Shown here piece by piece: positions 11,087 through 20,371 of a DNA stretch of 64,000 nucleotides. Source of the stretch: Anoxybacillus ayderensis (GTDB lineage: Bacteria; Bacillota; Bacilli; Bacillales; Anoxybacillaceae); assembly GCF_000833605.1 (NCBI RefSeq), contig NZ_JXTG01000002.1, positions 62,001 to 126,000 on the forward strand, written 5' to 3'. Made by a program: the position numbers and the translations under genes. A model generated the notes under the pieces. The model searched no databases, was not told the origin of the DNA, and saw only the letters and a list, made by a program, of their open reading frames with translations. Within the stretch, counting starts at the first letter, position 1; each line of letters starts with the position of its first letter.

Positions 11087-11560
11087 TTACCCCTTTTTTA
11101 CGAACAATAAGTACAATCCGAGCAAAATGAACGCCATCGGCCAAATGCGGATGAGTGAATCAAATGTCACGGACGTAAACACTTGTTGAAGCCGATGTGA
11201 AAATAAAAAAATAATGGATAGCGCAAACAATAAAATGGTAGGAAGCAATGCTTGCTTTGTTTTTACATATTGTAACAACAACCCGAGTGAGATAATGAGC
11301 GTCAACACGCTTACATCATCTGGCCACGCTGAAAGGCGTGAAGCGAGATGGAAATGAATGCCGATCCCAGTAAACGCCACACCGGACAAAATAGCGGAGT
11401 AGTCTTTTCCGATATACGCTTGGCCTAAAAAAGCGATGCCAATAATAAACAGCAATGTTGGCCACGTATGGAAAGACGGAAAAAGTGAAAATCGCTCTAG
11501 TAAAAAGTACGTTCCAAAACCGATCAAAATAATGCCGGAAAAAATACCACGTTTTTTCAT
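11087..11560 (-). CDS. Small polytopic membrane protein, LiaI/LiaF-like, at the ysxD position
   Basis: A 157-residue hydrophobic protein with about five membrane segments and no recognisable catalytic motif. The N-terminal stretch GIILIGFGTYFLLERF and the similar C-terminal WPMAFILLGLYLLFVKKG resemble the small repeats of LiaI/LiaF-like transmembrane domains. In B. subtilis a membrane protein, YsxD, lies between ysxC and hemA, and this may be its counterpart, though sequence similarity cannot be tested here. The start is the ATG at 11560, chosen over a longer frame because GGGGGA lies 6-11 bases upstream. The function is unknown. Confidence 0.75.
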   Translation of the reverse strand: MKKRGIFSGIILIGFGTYFLLERFSLFPSFHTWPTLLFIIGIAFLGQAYIGKDYSAILSGVAFTGIGIHFHLASRLSAWPDDVSVLTLIISLGLLLQYVKTKQALLPTILLFALSIIFLFSHRLQQVFTSVTFDSLIRIWPMAFILLGLYLLFVKKG

Positions 11561-11692
11561 TGAAAATCCCCCAATTCCGTGCGACACTTAAAACAGCATC
11601 TGTTCACTAGTTTACTAAATGAACAGCATTTAAGAAAGATCGAAAGTTGTCAAATTGTATTCACACTTTATAAGGAAAAAACAAAATAGACG

Positions 11693-11701
11693 TGCTATAA
11701 T
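11693..11701 (+). promoter_or_regulatory. Extended -10 promoter for the hem operon
   Basis: TGCTATAAT at 11693-11701 is an extended -10 box about 35 bases upstream of the hemA start. No convincing -35 box was seen, as is common for extended -10 promoters. Confidence 0.6.
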
Positions 11702-11736
11702 GAAATGAGATGACTTTAAAATTCGGGGTGATGGGA

Positions 11737-13071
11737 ATGTATGTCGTCGTTGTCAGCGTAAACTATCGTACAGCCCCTGTCGAAATTCGTGAGAAGTTGA
11801 CGTTTAATCAAACGGAACTTGCTGAAGCGATGAAAGCGCTACAAAAGCAAAAAAGTATGTTAGAAAACGTCATCGTTTCGACATGTAACCGCACGGAAAT
11901 TTACGCGGTTGTCGATCAGCTGAACACAGGGCGTTATTATATAAAAACATTTTTAGCGGATTGGTTTGGGCTCGATAAAGAACAAATCGTTCCGTATTTG
12001 CACATTTATGAAGAGCGTGAAGCGATTGAGCATTTGTTCCGCGTCGCTTGCGGTCTTGATTCCATGATCTTAGGAGAAACGCAAATTCTTGGGCAAGTGC
12101 GCACAAGTTTTCTTTTAGCACAGCAAGAAAACACAATAGGCACGGTGTTTAAACAGCTATTTAAACAAGCGATTACGTTAGCGAAGCGCGCACATGCAGA
12201 AACAGAAATTGGTGCAAATGCGGTTTCTGTTAGCTATGCAGCTGTCGAGCTTGCGAAAAAAATTTTTGGCGATTTGAAAAATAAACATGTGCTCGTTTTA
12301 GGTGCTGGGAAAATGGGAGAATTGGCGTTGCAAAACTTGTACGGAAGCGGCGTCAAACGTGTGACAGTTGTGAATCGCACGTTTGAAAAGGCGCAACAAC
12401 TTGCAGAACGATTTAATGGGGATGCTAAGCCGTTATCCCAATTGCAATGTGCGCTGTTAGAAGCGGATATTTTAATTAGTTCGACGGGCGCAAAGCAATA
12501 CGTCATCACAAAAGAAACGATGGCAGTGATTGAAAAAATGCGCAAAGGTCGTCCATTTTTTATGATTGATATTGCTGTACCACGCGATTTAGACCCGGCG
12601 CTTGCTGAATTAGATAGCGTCTTTTTATACGACATTGACGACTTGCAAGATATTGTTGAAGCGAACTTGGCGGAGCGAAAAAAGGCAGCGGAGCAAATTG
12701 AGCGCATGATTGCTGAGGAAATGGACGAGTTTCAACAATGGCTGCATATGCTTGGTGTCGTTCCTATTATTGCAGCTTTGCGCGAGAAGGCGATGCTCAT
12801 TCAAGAAGAAACGATGAAAAGTTTAGAACGAAAATTGCCACATTTATCAGAACGAGATAAAAAAGTATTAAACAAACATACAAAAAGCATCGTCAATCAA
12901 TTGTTGCGCGATCCGATTTTGCGCGCAAAAGAATTGGCTGCAGAGGACAATGCAGAAGAAGCGCTTCAGTTGTTTATGAAAATTTTCAATATTGAACAAC
13001 AAGTGAAGCAGCAACAAAAAGAGATGAGCTGTGTTCACGAGCGAGCAACAGAACCATCTTTTCAATCGTAA
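11737..13071 (+). CDS. hemA: Glutamyl-tRNA reductase
   Basis: HemA (444 residues) reduces glutamyl-tRNA to glutamate-1-semialdehyde with NADPH, the first committed step of the C5 haem pathway. The catalytic cysteine is Cys50 in [11 protein letters not shown], which supports the start at ATG 11737; in-frame ATG codons at 11731 and 11710 are possible but the GGGGTG site fits 11737 best. The NADPH-binding motif is [11 protein letters not shown] at about residue 187, and a helical dimerisation domain ends the protein. It is the first gene of the operon hemA-X-C-D-B-L. Confidence 0.97.
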   Translation: MYVVVVSVNYRTAPVEIREKLTFNQTELAEAMKALQKQKSMLENVIVSTCNRTEIYAVVDQLNTGRYYIKTFLADWFGLDKEQIVPYLHIYEEREAIEHLFRVACGLDSMILGETQILGQVRTSFLLAQQENTIGTVFKQLFKQAITLAKRAHAETEIGANAVSVSYAAVELAKKIFGDLKNKHVLVLGAGKMGELALQNLYGSGVKRVTVVNRTFEKAQQLAERFNGDAKPLSQLQCALLEADILISSTGAKQYVITKETMAVIEKMRKGRPFFMIDIAVPRDLDPALAELDSVFLYDIDDLQDIVEANLAERKKAAEQIERMIAEEMDEFQQWLHMLGVVPIIAALREKAMLIQEETMKSLERKLPHLSERDKKVLNKHTKSIVNQLLRDPILRAKELAAEDNAEEALQLFMKIFNIEQQVKQQQKEMSCVHERATEPSFQS

Positions 13072-13083
13072 GGAAGATCATAT

Positions 13084-13899
13084 ATGTTTGACATGACGAG
13101 ATGGTACGAACTCTCGCTTCTTTTACATGCATCGTCCGTTTTGTTTTATTTTATTGATTTTCTTCACCACAACCGGAAGGCAAACCGTATTGCTTTCGGG
13201 TTGCTTTCTATTGTTTGGGGGATGCAAACATTTTTCTTTTTTGCGAGAATGGTCGAAACAGGAAGATTTCCTGTTTTAACGCTTGCGGAGGGGCTGTCGT
13301 TTTATGCGTGGCTACTAATTACGTTATCGCTTGCGATTAACGGATGGCTACGCGTTGATTTCCTCGTCTTTTTTACAAACGTATTAGCGTTTTTTATTCT
13401 TTCATTGCATACGTTCGCACCGACGCCGTACACCGTTGGCATTGCTGAACAACTCATGTCAGAGCTATTGTTTATCCATATTACGATGGCCATTTTATCG
13501 TACGGAGCATTTTCGATTTCATTTATGTTTTCGCTTTTATATTTGCTTCAATATGAGCTATTAAAGAAAAAAAAATGGGGAAAACGGTTATGGCGACTCG
13601 GCGACTTAGCGAAGCTTGACGATCTTTCTTATGTGTTAAACGGCGTCGGTGTGCCAGTTTTATTATTAAGTTTAATTTTAGGTATTGTTTGGGCATACAT
13701 GAAAGTAGATCATTTCGTTTTATATGACGCAAAAGTGCTCGGTTCGTTTACTGTATTTGCAACATACAGTTTTTATTTATATAAGCGAGCTGTCAAAGGG
13801 ATACAAGGAAAAGAAATGGCGCTTTGGAATATCGGATCGTTTCTTATTTTGCTTATTAATTTCTTTTTGTTTGGCACGTTATCGCAATTTCACTTTTAA
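13084..13899 (+). CDS. hemX: HemX, cytochrome c assembly-like membrane protein
   Basis: HemX (271 residues) is a polytopic protein with about eight membrane segments and homology to the CcsA/CcmC haem-handling family. In B. subtilis it lowers the level of HemA protein, so it acts as a negative effector of haem synthesis. Features visible here are the alternating hydrophobic segments and the segment LLFIHITMAILSYGAFSISF with a conserved-looking histidine. It starts at ATG 13084, 12 bases after hemA, with AAGGAAG upstream. The name rests on topology and its position between hemA and hemC. Confidence 0.9.
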   Translation: MFDMTRWYELSLLLHASSVLFYFIDFLHHNRKANRIAFGLLSIVWGMQTFFFFARMVETGRFPVLTLAEGLSFYAWLLITLSLAINGWLRVDFLVFFTNVLAFFILSLHTFAPTPYTVGIAEQLMSELLFIHITMAILSYGAFSISFMFSLLYLLQYELLKKKKWGKRLWRLGDLAKLDDLSYVLNGVGVPVLLLSLILGIVWAYMKVDHFVLYDAKVLGSFTVFATYSFYLYKRAVKGIQGKEMALWNIGSFLILLINFFLFGTLSQFHF

Positions 13900-13917
13900 C
13901 GACTGTTGGAGGAAAGC

Positions 13918-14847
13918 ATGATGAGAAAAATCATTGTTGGTTCGCGCCGAAGCAAGTTAGCGTTAACCCAGACGAATTGGGTCATCGAGCAACTGAAACA
14001 GCTCGGTGCGCCATTTGAATTTGAAGTAAAAGAAATTGTCACAAAAGGCGATCAAATTTTACATGTGACGTTATCGAAAGTCGGAGGCAAAGGGCTGTTT
14101 GTAAAAGAAATTGAACAGGCGATGCTAGATGGCGAAATTGATTTTGCGGTTCACAGTATGAAAGATATGCCGGCCGTTCTACCTGACGGATTAATGATCG
14201 GATGTGTGCCGAAGCGTGAAGATCATCGCGATGTGCTTATTTCGAAAGGGCATATTCCGTTTGAACAATTGCCAAGTGGAGCGATTGTTGGAACGAGCAG
14301 TTTACGCCGCTCGGCACAACTGTTATCTGTCCGCCCAGACTTGAAGATTCAATGGATTCGCGGCAACATCGATACTCGTTTAGCAAAGCTACAAACAGAT
14401 GAGTACGATGCGATTATATTAGCAGCTGCTGGTTTGCATCGCATGGGCTGGGCGAAAGAAGTAGTGACACAATATTTGCCGACTGACATATGTGTTCCAG
14501 CTGTTGGACAAGGGGCGTTGGCTATTGAATGTCGAGAAGATGATGCAGAGTTATTGCACTGGTTAAACAAGTTGACTGACGAGCAGACAGAACGCGCTGT
14601 TCGTGCAGAGCGCGCATTTTTACAGCGCATTGAAGGCGGTTGCCAAGTTCCTGTGGCTGGGTATGCGTACGTGGATGGGGAGATCGTCGTGCTTACAGCG
14701 CTTGTTGCGACGCCGAACGGAACAGAAGTGTTAAAAGAAGTTGTGCGAGGAACAGAACCAGAAGAAGTAGGCATGGAGGCGGCACAGCGATTAATCGAAC
14801 GAGGAGCGAAACAGCTCATTGAACGTGTGTTAAAGGAGCTGGGGTAA
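13918..14847 (+). CDS. hemC: Porphobilinogen deaminase (hydroxymethylbilane synthase)
   Basis: HemC (309 residues) joins four porphobilinogen molecules into hydroxymethylbilane. The cofactor-binding cysteine is Cys242 in [11 protein letters not shown]. Arginine-rich substrate motifs [11 protein letters not shown] and [11 protein letters not shown] and the early [13 protein letters not shown] are all present. I chose ATG 13918, five bases after GGAGG; ATG 13921 is also possible, and B. subtilis HemC likewise begins with two methionines. The gene lies between hemX and hemD with almost no spacing. Confidence 0.97.
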   Translation: MMRKIIVGSRRSKLALTQTNWVIEQLKQLGAPFEFEVKEIVTKGDQILHVTLSKVGGKGLFVKEIEQAMLDGEIDFAVHSMKDMPAVLPDGLMIGCVPKREDHRDVLISKGHIPFEQLPSGAIVGTSSLRRSAQLLSVRPDLKIQWIRGNIDTRLAKLQTDEYDAIILAAAGLHRMGWAKEVVTQYLPTDICVPAVGQGALAIECREDDAELLHWLNKLTDEQTERAVRAERAFLQRIEGGCQVPVAGYAYVDGEIVVLTALVATPNGTEVLKEVVRGTEPEEVGMEAAQRLIERGAKQLIERVLKELG

Positions 14848-15597
14848 ATGCTTCGGGGGAAACGGGTGCTTGTGACGCGCGAGAAAGCGCAAGCAAAAGC
14901 GTTATCGCAAACGTTAGAACGATACGGTGCGATTCCTGTGGAACTGCCGTTAATTCGCATCGTACGAGCGGAACAGACGAATCAGGAATTGTTGCATAAG
15001 TGGCATACGTTTGATTGGATCGTATTTACGAGTCAAAACGGCGTCAAATACTTTTTCGAGCACATTGGCGAAATGAAGCCGTCAACGTGGCCAAAAGTGG
15101 CAGTGGTAGGAGAAAAAACAGCAAAAGCATTGCAAAAACGAAACGTCGTTGTTGATTTGATTCCAAATGAGTTTGTGGCTGAAAGTTTGGCCGAAGCGTT
15201 AAAGCCGTTGCTTTCAGCGCATGCGCGCGTTTTGCTTGTGAAAGGAAACTTAGCGCGCGATACGTTGCGCGAGCAATTAAGCAACATAGCGAACGTGACC
15301 GATTGGATTGTATACGAAACGACATACAACGAAGAAGCAAAACCACAACTCATTCATTTTCTTCAGCAACGAATGATTGATGCGATCACGTTTACAAGCT
15401 CATCGACGGTACATAGTTTTGCACAAGCGATCGCAGGGGAAAACGTTGACTTGTCTTTCGTCACAATCGCATGTATCGGTCCGATTACGAAACAAACTGC
15501 ACTTCAGCTTGGACTTCCTGTTCACGTTTGTCCACATACATATACAATCGACGAGATGGTTGAACAACTTCATCAATATTTTACAAGGAGTGAATAA
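14848..15597 (+). CDS. hemD: Uroporphyrinogen-III synthase
   Basis: HemD (249 residues) closes and inverts ring D of hydroxymethylbilane to form uroporphyrinogen III. The family is poorly conserved; visible signatures are the N-terminal [17 protein letters not shown], the segment [17 protein letters not shown], and the C-terminal [14 protein letters not shown] and [18 protein letters not shown] 14848 follows the hemC stop codon directly (TAAATG), with GGAGCTGGGG in the end of hemC as ribosome binding site. Context makes the call secure. Confidence 0.95.
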   Translation: MLRGKRVLVTREKAQAKALSQTLERYGAIPVELPLIRIVRAEQTNQELLHKWHTFDWIVFTSQNGVKYFFEHIGEMKPSTWPKVAVVGEKTAKALQKRNVVVDLIPNEFVAESLAEALKPLLSAHARVLLVKGNLARDTLREQLSNIANVTDWIVYETTYNEEAKPQLIHFLQQRMIDAITFTSSSTVHSFAQAIAGENVDLSFVTIACIGPITKQTALQLGLPVHVCPHTYTIDEMVEQLHQYFTRSE

Positions 15598-15598
15598 T

Positions 15599-16573
15599 AT
15601 GCAATTTGCACGTCATCGACGTTTGCGCCAAACGGCCAATTTGCGAGCTATGGTACGTGAAACACATCTCCATACGGAAGATTTCATTTATCCGATTTTT
15701 GTCATCGAAGGAGAAAAAATAAAAAATGAAGTGCCATCCATGCCTGGTGTGTATCAGCAGTCGCTCGATTATGCGCTTGAAGATGTGAGCGAAGCTGTTG
15801 ACTTAGGCATTCGTTCCATTATCGTGTTTGGTGTACCAAATGAAAAAAATGACATCGCTTCGCAAGCATATTGTGAGCACGGCATCGTTCAACGTGCTAT
15901 TCGTGCGATAAAGGATGCGTTTCCTGAACTTGTTGTTATTGCTGATACGTGCTTATGCCATTATACGAGCCATGGCCATTGTGGTATCGTAGAAAACGGG
16001 ACGATTATTAATGACGATACGCTCGAATTGTTAGCGAAAACAGCAGTAAGTCAAGCGAAAGCCGGAGCGGACATCATCGCACCGTCCAATATGATGGATG
16101 GGTTTGTCACAGCGATTCGGCAAGCGTTAGATGAAGAAGGATTTACATATGTCCCGATCATGTCTTATGCGGTCAAATATGCTTCTGCATTTTACGGACC
16201 GTTTCGTGATGCCGCGCATAGCGCACCACAATTCGGGGATCGTAAAACGTACCAAATGGATGCTGCTAATCGTCTAGAAGCGTTTCGTGAAGCGCAAGCA
16301 GATGTGGACCAAGGAGCCGACTTTTTAATGGTGAAACCGGCACTGTCTTATTTAGACATTATTCGCGACTTGAAAAACCATTTCCATTTGCCGATCGTTG
16401 CTTACAACGTGAGCGGGGAATATGCGATGGTGAAAGCAGCGGAACAAAACGGTTGGATCGATGAAAAAGCAGTTGTACTTGAAATGTTAACGAGCATGAA
16501 GCGAGCCGGAGCGGACTTAATTTTAACGTATTTTGCGAAAGATGTTGCTCGTTGGTTAAAGGGGGAAAAGTGA
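15599..16573 (+). CDS. hemB: Delta-aminolevulinic acid dehydratase (porphobilinogen synthase)
   Basis: HemB (324 residues from this start, the B. subtilis length) condenses two 5-aminolevulinate molecules into porphobilinogen. The catalytic lysines are in [18 protein letters not shown] and [12 protein letters not shown]. Zinc-binding cysteines are seen in [14 protein letters not shown]. The frame is open much further upstream inside hemD, but ATG 15599 has ACAAGGAGTG just before it and gives the family N-terminus [16 protein letters not shown]. The stop overlaps the hemL start by one base. Confidence 0.98.
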   Translation: MQFARHRRLRQTANLRAMVRETHLHTEDFIYPIFVIEGEKIKNEVPSMPGVYQQSLDYALEDVSEAVDLGIRSIIVFGVPNEKNDIASQAYCEHGIVQRAIRAIKDAFPELVVIADTCLCHYTSHGHCGIVENGTIINDDTLELLAKTAVSQAKAGADIIAPSNMMDGFVTAIRQALDEEGFTYVPIMSYAVKYASAFYGPFRDAAHSAPQFGDRKTYQMDAANRLEAFREAQADVDQGADFLMVKPALSYLDIIRDLKNHFHLPIVAYNVSGEYAMVKAAEQNGWIDEKAVVLEMLTSMKRAGADLILTYFAKDVARWLKGEK

Positions 16574-17868
16574 TGCGTAGCTATGAACGTTCCAAAGCGG
16601 CATATGCTGAAGCAGTGAAACTGATGCCTGGTGGGGTAAATAGCCCGGTGCGCGCATTTAAATCGGTGAAAATGGATCCGATTTTTATGGCGCGAGGAAA
16701 AGGATCAAAAATTTACGACATTGATGGAAACGAATATATTGATTACGTTTTATCGTGGGGACCGCTTATTTTAGGTCATGCAAACGATCAAGTTGTCGAG
16801 GCGTTAAAACGAGTAGCAGAAACGGGAACAAGTTTCGGGGCCCCAACGTTAATCGAAAATGAACTCGCTAAACTTGTGATGGAGCGCATGCCGTCCATTG
16901 AAATCATTCGCATGGTTAGCTCAGGAACGGAAGCGACGATGAGCGCTCTTCGTTTAGCGCGGGGGTATACAGGACGAAATAAAATTGTGAAATTTGAAGG
17001 TTGTTATCATGGACATGGTGATTCGCTTTTAATTAAAGCCGGATCAGGTGTCGCGACGCTCGGCTTGCCAGATAGCCCGGGAGTGCCAGAAACGATTGCC
17101 CAACATACGATTACCGTCCCGTACAACGACTTACAAAGCGTACGTTATGCGTTTGAAAAGTTTGGAGAAGATATCGCAGCTGTCATTGTAGAACCTGTCG
17201 CTGGAAACATGGGAGTTGTTCCACCAGAGCCTGGTTTCTTACAAGGATTGCGCGATGTGACGAACGAATACGGTGCACTTCTTATTTTTGATGAAGTGAT
17301 GACATGTTTCCGTGTAGACTATTATAGCGGTCAAGGATATTATGGTGTCACTCCTGATTTAACATGTCTTGGAAAAGTCATCGGTGGTGGACTACCAGTT
17401 GGCGCATACGGTGGTCGTGCCGATATTATGGAGAAAATTGCGCCAAGCGGTCCAATTTATCAAGCGGGCACGTTATCGGGAAATCCGATGGCGATGACAG
17501 CAGGTTATGAAACGTTGCGTCAATTGACGCCAGAGACATACGAAACGTTCAAGAAAAAAGCGAATCGGTTAGCAGAAGGACTAAGCGAAGCGGCAAAAGC
17601 GTATGGCATTCCACATACAATTAACCAAGCGGGCTCGATGATCGGCATTTTCTTTACAAATGAGCGTGTCATCAATTACGAAACAGCGAAAACATCCGAT
17701 TTAGACTTGTTTGCTTGCTATTATCAAGAAATGGCGAACGAAGGAATTTTCTTGCCACCATCTCAATTTGAAGGCATGTTTTTGTCGACTGCGCATACAG
17801 ATGAAGATATTGAAAAGACGATTGAAGCAGCGCGACGTGCGTTTGCAAAAATTAGCGATTGCCTATAA
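16573..17868 (+). CDS. hemL: Glutamate-1-semialdehyde 2,1-aminomutase
   Basis: HemL (431 residues) is the PLP enzyme that turns glutamate-1-semialdehyde into 5-aminolevulinate, taking the product of HemA. The PLP-binding lysine is in [16 protein letters not shown], and the FDEVMTCFR and [13 protein letters not shown] motifs are typical. ATG 16573 overlaps the hemB stop (TGATG), with AAAGGGGGAAAAG upstream. It is the last gene of the operon. The terminator stem begins inside the final codons. Confidence 0.98.
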   Translation: MRSYERSKAAYAEAVKLMPGGVNSPVRAFKSVKMDPIFMARGKGSKIYDIDGNEYIDYVLSWGPLILGHANDQVVEALKRVAETGTSFGAPTLIENELAKLVMERMPSIEIIRMVSSGTEATMSALRLARGYTGRNKIVKFEGCYHGHGDSLLIKAGSGVATLGLPDSPGVPETIAQHTITVPYNDLQSVRYAFEKFGEDIAAVIVEPVAGNMGVVPPEPGFLQGLRDVTNEYGALLIFDEVMTCFRVDYYSGQGYYGVTPDLTCLGKVIGGGLPVGAYGGRADIMEKIAPSGPIYQAGTLSGNPMAMTAGYETLRQLTPETYETFKKKANRLAEGLSEAAKAYGIPHTINQAGSMIGIFFTNERVINYETAKTSDLDLFACYYQEMANEGIFLPPSQFEGMFLSTAHTDEDIEKTIEAARRAFAKISDCL

Positions 17869-17883
17869 GGCGTCGCTTTTTTT
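17854..17883 (+). terminator. Terminator of the hem operon, overlapping the hemL stop
   Basis: AGCGATTGCC / GGCGTCGCT forms a stem around TATAA and runs into TTTTTTT. The hemL stop codon is in the loop. Confidence 0.8.
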
Positions 17884-17885
17884 AT

Positions 17886-17914
17886 GCATACTTCTTTTTT
17901 CCCTCTCATACTCA
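17886..17914 (+). promoter_or_regulatory. Candidate sigma-E promoter for spoVID
   Basis: GCATACT (17886-17892) and CATACTCA (17907-17914) are separated by 14 bases and resemble sigma-E boxes (consensus about kmATATt and CATACAnT). spoVID is sigma-E controlled in B. subtilis. Match is moderate. Confidence 0.4.
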
Positions 17915-17955
17915 TAGTAATGTGAAATGACTTGGACGTTGAAGGAGAGATGAGC

Positions 17956-18873
17956 ATGTTGCGTTTTTCAATTGAAGAAGCGATTGCCTTTCGACGTGAA
18001 CATCACGTTGATCAATTATTATCCATTTCGCTACAGCCGACGATTACGATTGAGGAACAAGAAGATTATGTGTATATTCGCGGTGTGCTAGAGTTATCGG
18101 GAGAATATACGAAACGAGAAGAAGACGAAGACGTCGATCAACCGTTTGAAGCGGTTCGCTATGTGGAACATGTACGTATAAATGATGAACAAATTGGTGA
18201 ATTTTTGCATCAATTCCCGATCGACGTTACCGTACCGAAAGAGCGAATTGATGACATTGAACAAGTATATGTAATGATTGAATCGTTCGATTATGATTTA
18301 AGGCAGCATGAATTACGTTTCATTGCAGAAGTAGCGATTCACGGCATTCAAATGGATCATGATCGCGAAGATGACGAATGGGAGCCGTACAACGTAGACG
18401 ATTTCGAGCCGTTTGAAGCTGTTGCTCGGGAAGAAGTATATCAACAGGAAGAAACAGAAGAAGAACAAGGGAGTATCGTCAACGTTCCGAAATTTTATAT
18501 GTTTCATGAAGAAAGCGAACAAGTAGAAGAACCGTCTTTTCAACATGAGCAAGTAGAAGATGACGGTGAAGTCGAACGAGCGGAAGAACAAAAAGAAGAA
18601 AAACAACCGTTTCAACTTGAAATGAAAGGGAGAGATACAAACGAAAAACGAAATGAAAACGCCTTGTACTTAACAAAGCTATTCGGCAAAAATGAAGAAC
18701 AGGCGTTTGCTCGTTTAAAAATTTGTATTGTCCAACAAGGTGATTCGTTGGACAAGATTGCCGAGCGATACGATGTATCTGTCCAACAGTTGTTGCGCAC
18801 AAACCATTTAGAAAGCGGTGCGGATATACACGAAGGTCAGTTGTTATACATTCCAACGCCAAGTAAAGTGTAA
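17956..18873 (+). CDS. spoVID: Stage VI sporulation protein D, spore coat encasement protein
   Basis: SpoVID (305 residues) is needed for the spore coat to wrap around the forespore. The N-terminal part (LRFSIEEAIAF, ISLQPTITIEEQEDYVYIRGV) matches the family. The middle, about residues 130-235, is highly acidic and rich in Glu and Gln, with low complexity. A C-terminal LysM domain (about 253-300, VQQGDSLDKIAERYDVS) is clear. I chose ATG 17956, eight bases after AAGGAG; ATG 17950 is the alternative. B. subtilis SpoVID is longer, so the linker is probably shorter here. ysxE follows 9 bases later. Confidence 0.93.
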   Translation: MLRFSIEEAIAFRREHHVDQLLSISLQPTITIEEQEDYVYIRGVLELSGEYTKREEDEDVDQPFEAVRYVEHVRINDEQIGEFLHQFPIDVTVPKERIDDIEQVYVMIESFDYDLRQHELRFIAEVAIHGIQMDHDREDDEWEPYNVDDFEPFEAVAREEVYQQEETEEEQGSIVNVPKFYMFHEESEQVEEPSFQHEQVEDDGEVERAEEQKEEKQPFQLEMKGRDTNEKRNENALYLTKLFGKNEEQAFARLKICIVQQGDSLDKIAERYDVSVQQLLRTNHLESGADIHEGQLLYIPTPSKV

Positions 18874-18882
18874 AAGGGTTGC

Positions 18883-19797
18883 ATGATGATGCAAACGGTG
18901 CAACAACATAAGAATGTAGAGAGATGGAAAACGACAAATGGAACATATGCGCTTAAACGAGTGAAATCTTTGGCACATTGGCAGGCGATTGAGCAAGCCC
19001 ATCGCTTACGCATACCGCTCGCCATTCCGATTTATGAAACGAAAAAGCGAGATGGGCAATGGTACTATATTATGCCGTGGCTAAAAGAAAAAACGGATCC
19101 GGGGTCGTCGTTTTTTCACGATTTGGCACGATGGCATAAACATTCGTTAAAAGAAATACAAACGACTGAAACAGAAATTGAGCGGTATTACGAAGAAAGC
19201 AAACTTTCCCTTGAGGACGCTAAAAAAACATTGACTCATTATATAGAAACATGTGAAAAACAATGGTATATGTCTCCGTTTCAACTACAATGTTGCACTC
19301 ATTTCCTCGACATCATGCGCGCCATTACATTTTCTGAACATACGTTAAATGAGTGGCGCGAGCGAATGCGGGAAAAAAAGACGGTTCGCATTTGTTATAT
19401 TCACGGTCGTCCATCGTTTCAACATTACGTCGAGCGAGACGACGGAACATCATATTTTATTAGTTTTGAACAAGCGCGCTGGGCGCCTCCATTTCATGAT
19501 TTACTTTTATTTTTTCGACAATATTTGCAAACGTATCCGATGACATGTGATGACGCTGTACAATGGCTTTCACAATATGAACAAACATTAGCACTTGAAG
19601 AAGATGAGCGACTTTTATTTTTTCATTTACTTGTGGATCCATATCGGTTTGTTCGTCTCATTCATCGATACGAGCAACAGCGACATCATCGACAAATGAC
19701 AGCTGTTTGGCAACGAGCGTATTGGCAAATGAAAAACATCGAATATGTCATCGGAAAGTGGGAAGAAGAAAAGCAAACAAATCAAATCCAATCGTAA
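18883..19797 (+). CDS. ysxE: Spore coat-associated kinase-like protein YsxE
   Basis: YsxE (304 residues) is related to the CotS/CotI family of spore coat proteins with an aminoglycoside-phosphotransferase-like fold. In B. subtilis ysxE lies directly downstream of spoVID and the protein is required for proper coat encasement. Visible features are IPIYETKKRDGQWYYIMPWL (a hinge-like region), the catalytic-loop-like stretch ICYIHGRPSFQHYV and WAPPFHDLLLFFRQYL. The usual HGDxxxxN is degraded to HGRPSFQH, which suggests loss of kinase activity. ATG 18883 has AAAAGGG upstream. Confidence 0.88.
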   Translation: MMMQTVQQHKNVERWKTTNGTYALKRVKSLAHWQAIEQAHRLRIPLAIPIYETKKRDGQWYYIMPWLKEKTDPGSSFFHDLARWHKHSLKEIQTTETEIERYYEESKLSLEDAKKTLTHYIETCEKQWYMSPFQLQCCTHFLDIMRAITFSEHTLNEWRERMREKKTVRICYIHGRPSFQHYVERDDGTSYFISFEQARWAPPFHDLLLFFRQYLQTYPMTCDDAVQWLSQYEQTLALEEDERLLFFHLLVDPYRFVRLIHRYEQQRHHRQMTAVWQRAYWQMKNIEYVIGKWEEEKQTNQIQS

Positions 19798-19973
19798 TGT
19801 AAAGCGAATGAAAGAAAAATGAAAATAGCGAGTAAAATAACGTCGATTGTTGTTGGAAATAAAACGGTACGGATCGCTTGAACAACGGTAATCGGAATGA
19901 TGCATTGTTCAGCAATAAAGCGAAGTTTTCTAAGCCACGGTGGCCAAGCGTACGGATTGTAACGTTTACGCAT
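19782..19973 (-). CDS. Small hydrophobic protein of unknown function
   Basis: A 63-residue ORF opposite to its neighbours. It starts MRKRYNPYAWPPWLRKLRF, which is basic and aromatic, and then has one or two hydrophobic segments (IIPITVVQAIRTVLFP and ILLAIFIFLSFALHY), so it looks like a small membrane protein. The ATG at 19973 is preceded on the minus strand by AAAAGGATGTGAGC, a fair ribosome binding site. Its 3' end overlaps the last bases of ysxE. I do not recognise it. The coding call rests on the start signal and protein-like composition only. Confidence 0.55.
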   Translation of the reverse strand: MRKRYNPYAWPPWLRKLRFIAEQCIIPITVVQAIRTVLFPTTIDVILLAIFIFLSFALHYDWI

Positions 19974-20063
19974 ATGCTCACATCCTTTTTACACGTTTTG
20001 CTCCTTCGAGGGGCTTTTCTTTTTTATCATATGTATAAAAGAGTGAAAATGTGGCAAACCTTA

Positions 20064-20091
20064 TTGACGATTCGTATGATTTTTATATAGT
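20064..20091 (+). promoter_or_regulatory. Probable sigma-A promoter for valS
   Basis: TTGACG (20064-20069) and TATAGT (20086-20091), 16 bases apart, lie just before the T-box leader. Confidence 0.65.
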
Positions 20092-20101
20092 ATTATGTAT
20101 G

Positions 20102-20350
20102 AATAGAAAAAAGCGAAGATAGGGAAGAGTACGGCGTAACCCGCCTTGCAGAGAGGGAAATCAATAGCTGCGAGATTTCCTAGGTTTGTGGTCGTCGGAA
20201 GGTCGCCCCGGAGCTGCTTCTTTGAACGATAGTAGAAGAAGCCGGCACGTCGCCGTTATCGATTTGAGTGCTTAAGCATCGCTTAAGAAAAAAGGTGGTA
20301 CCGCGAAAGAGTCTCCTTTCGTCCTTTTCGGATGAAGGGAGTTTTTTATT
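20102..20350 (+). promoter_or_regulatory. T-box riboswitch leader for valS (valine specific)
   Basis: The region has the full architecture of a T-box. Stem I begins with GAAGAGTA and contains the AGAGAGGGAAAT element. The T-box core AAGGTGGTACCGCG is at 20292-20305. A terminator follows, made of CTCCTTTCGTCC / GGATGAAGGGAG and a T-run (about 20313-20347). A GTC triplet at 20202-20204 is the likely specifier codon (valine). In the family, uncharged tRNA pairs with the specifier and the T-box and stops the terminator forming, so valS is expressed when charged tRNA-Val runs low. The specifier position is my inference. Confidence 0.93.
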
Positions 20351-20371
20351 TTAGTGAAGGAGGGATTTTTT

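Noticed and set aside
12234-12707. 157-residue ORF on the minus strand opposite hemA
   Set aside because: Shadow frame of hemA with Ser, Phe and Cys bias and no ribosome binding site.
14349-14960. 203-residue ORF on the minus strand opposite hemC
   Set aside because: It is antisense to a well conserved gene, has a Ser/Arg/Cys-rich composition typical of a shadow frame, and no start signal was seen.
15377-15598. Extended N-terminus of HemB within hemD
   Set aside because: The extra 74 residues do not match the HemB family and lie within hemD in another frame; ATG 15599 has a proper ribosome binding site.
17881-17955. Longer SpoVID start at TTG 17932
   Set aside because: No ribosome binding site at a suitable distance; AAGGAG fits ATG 17956.
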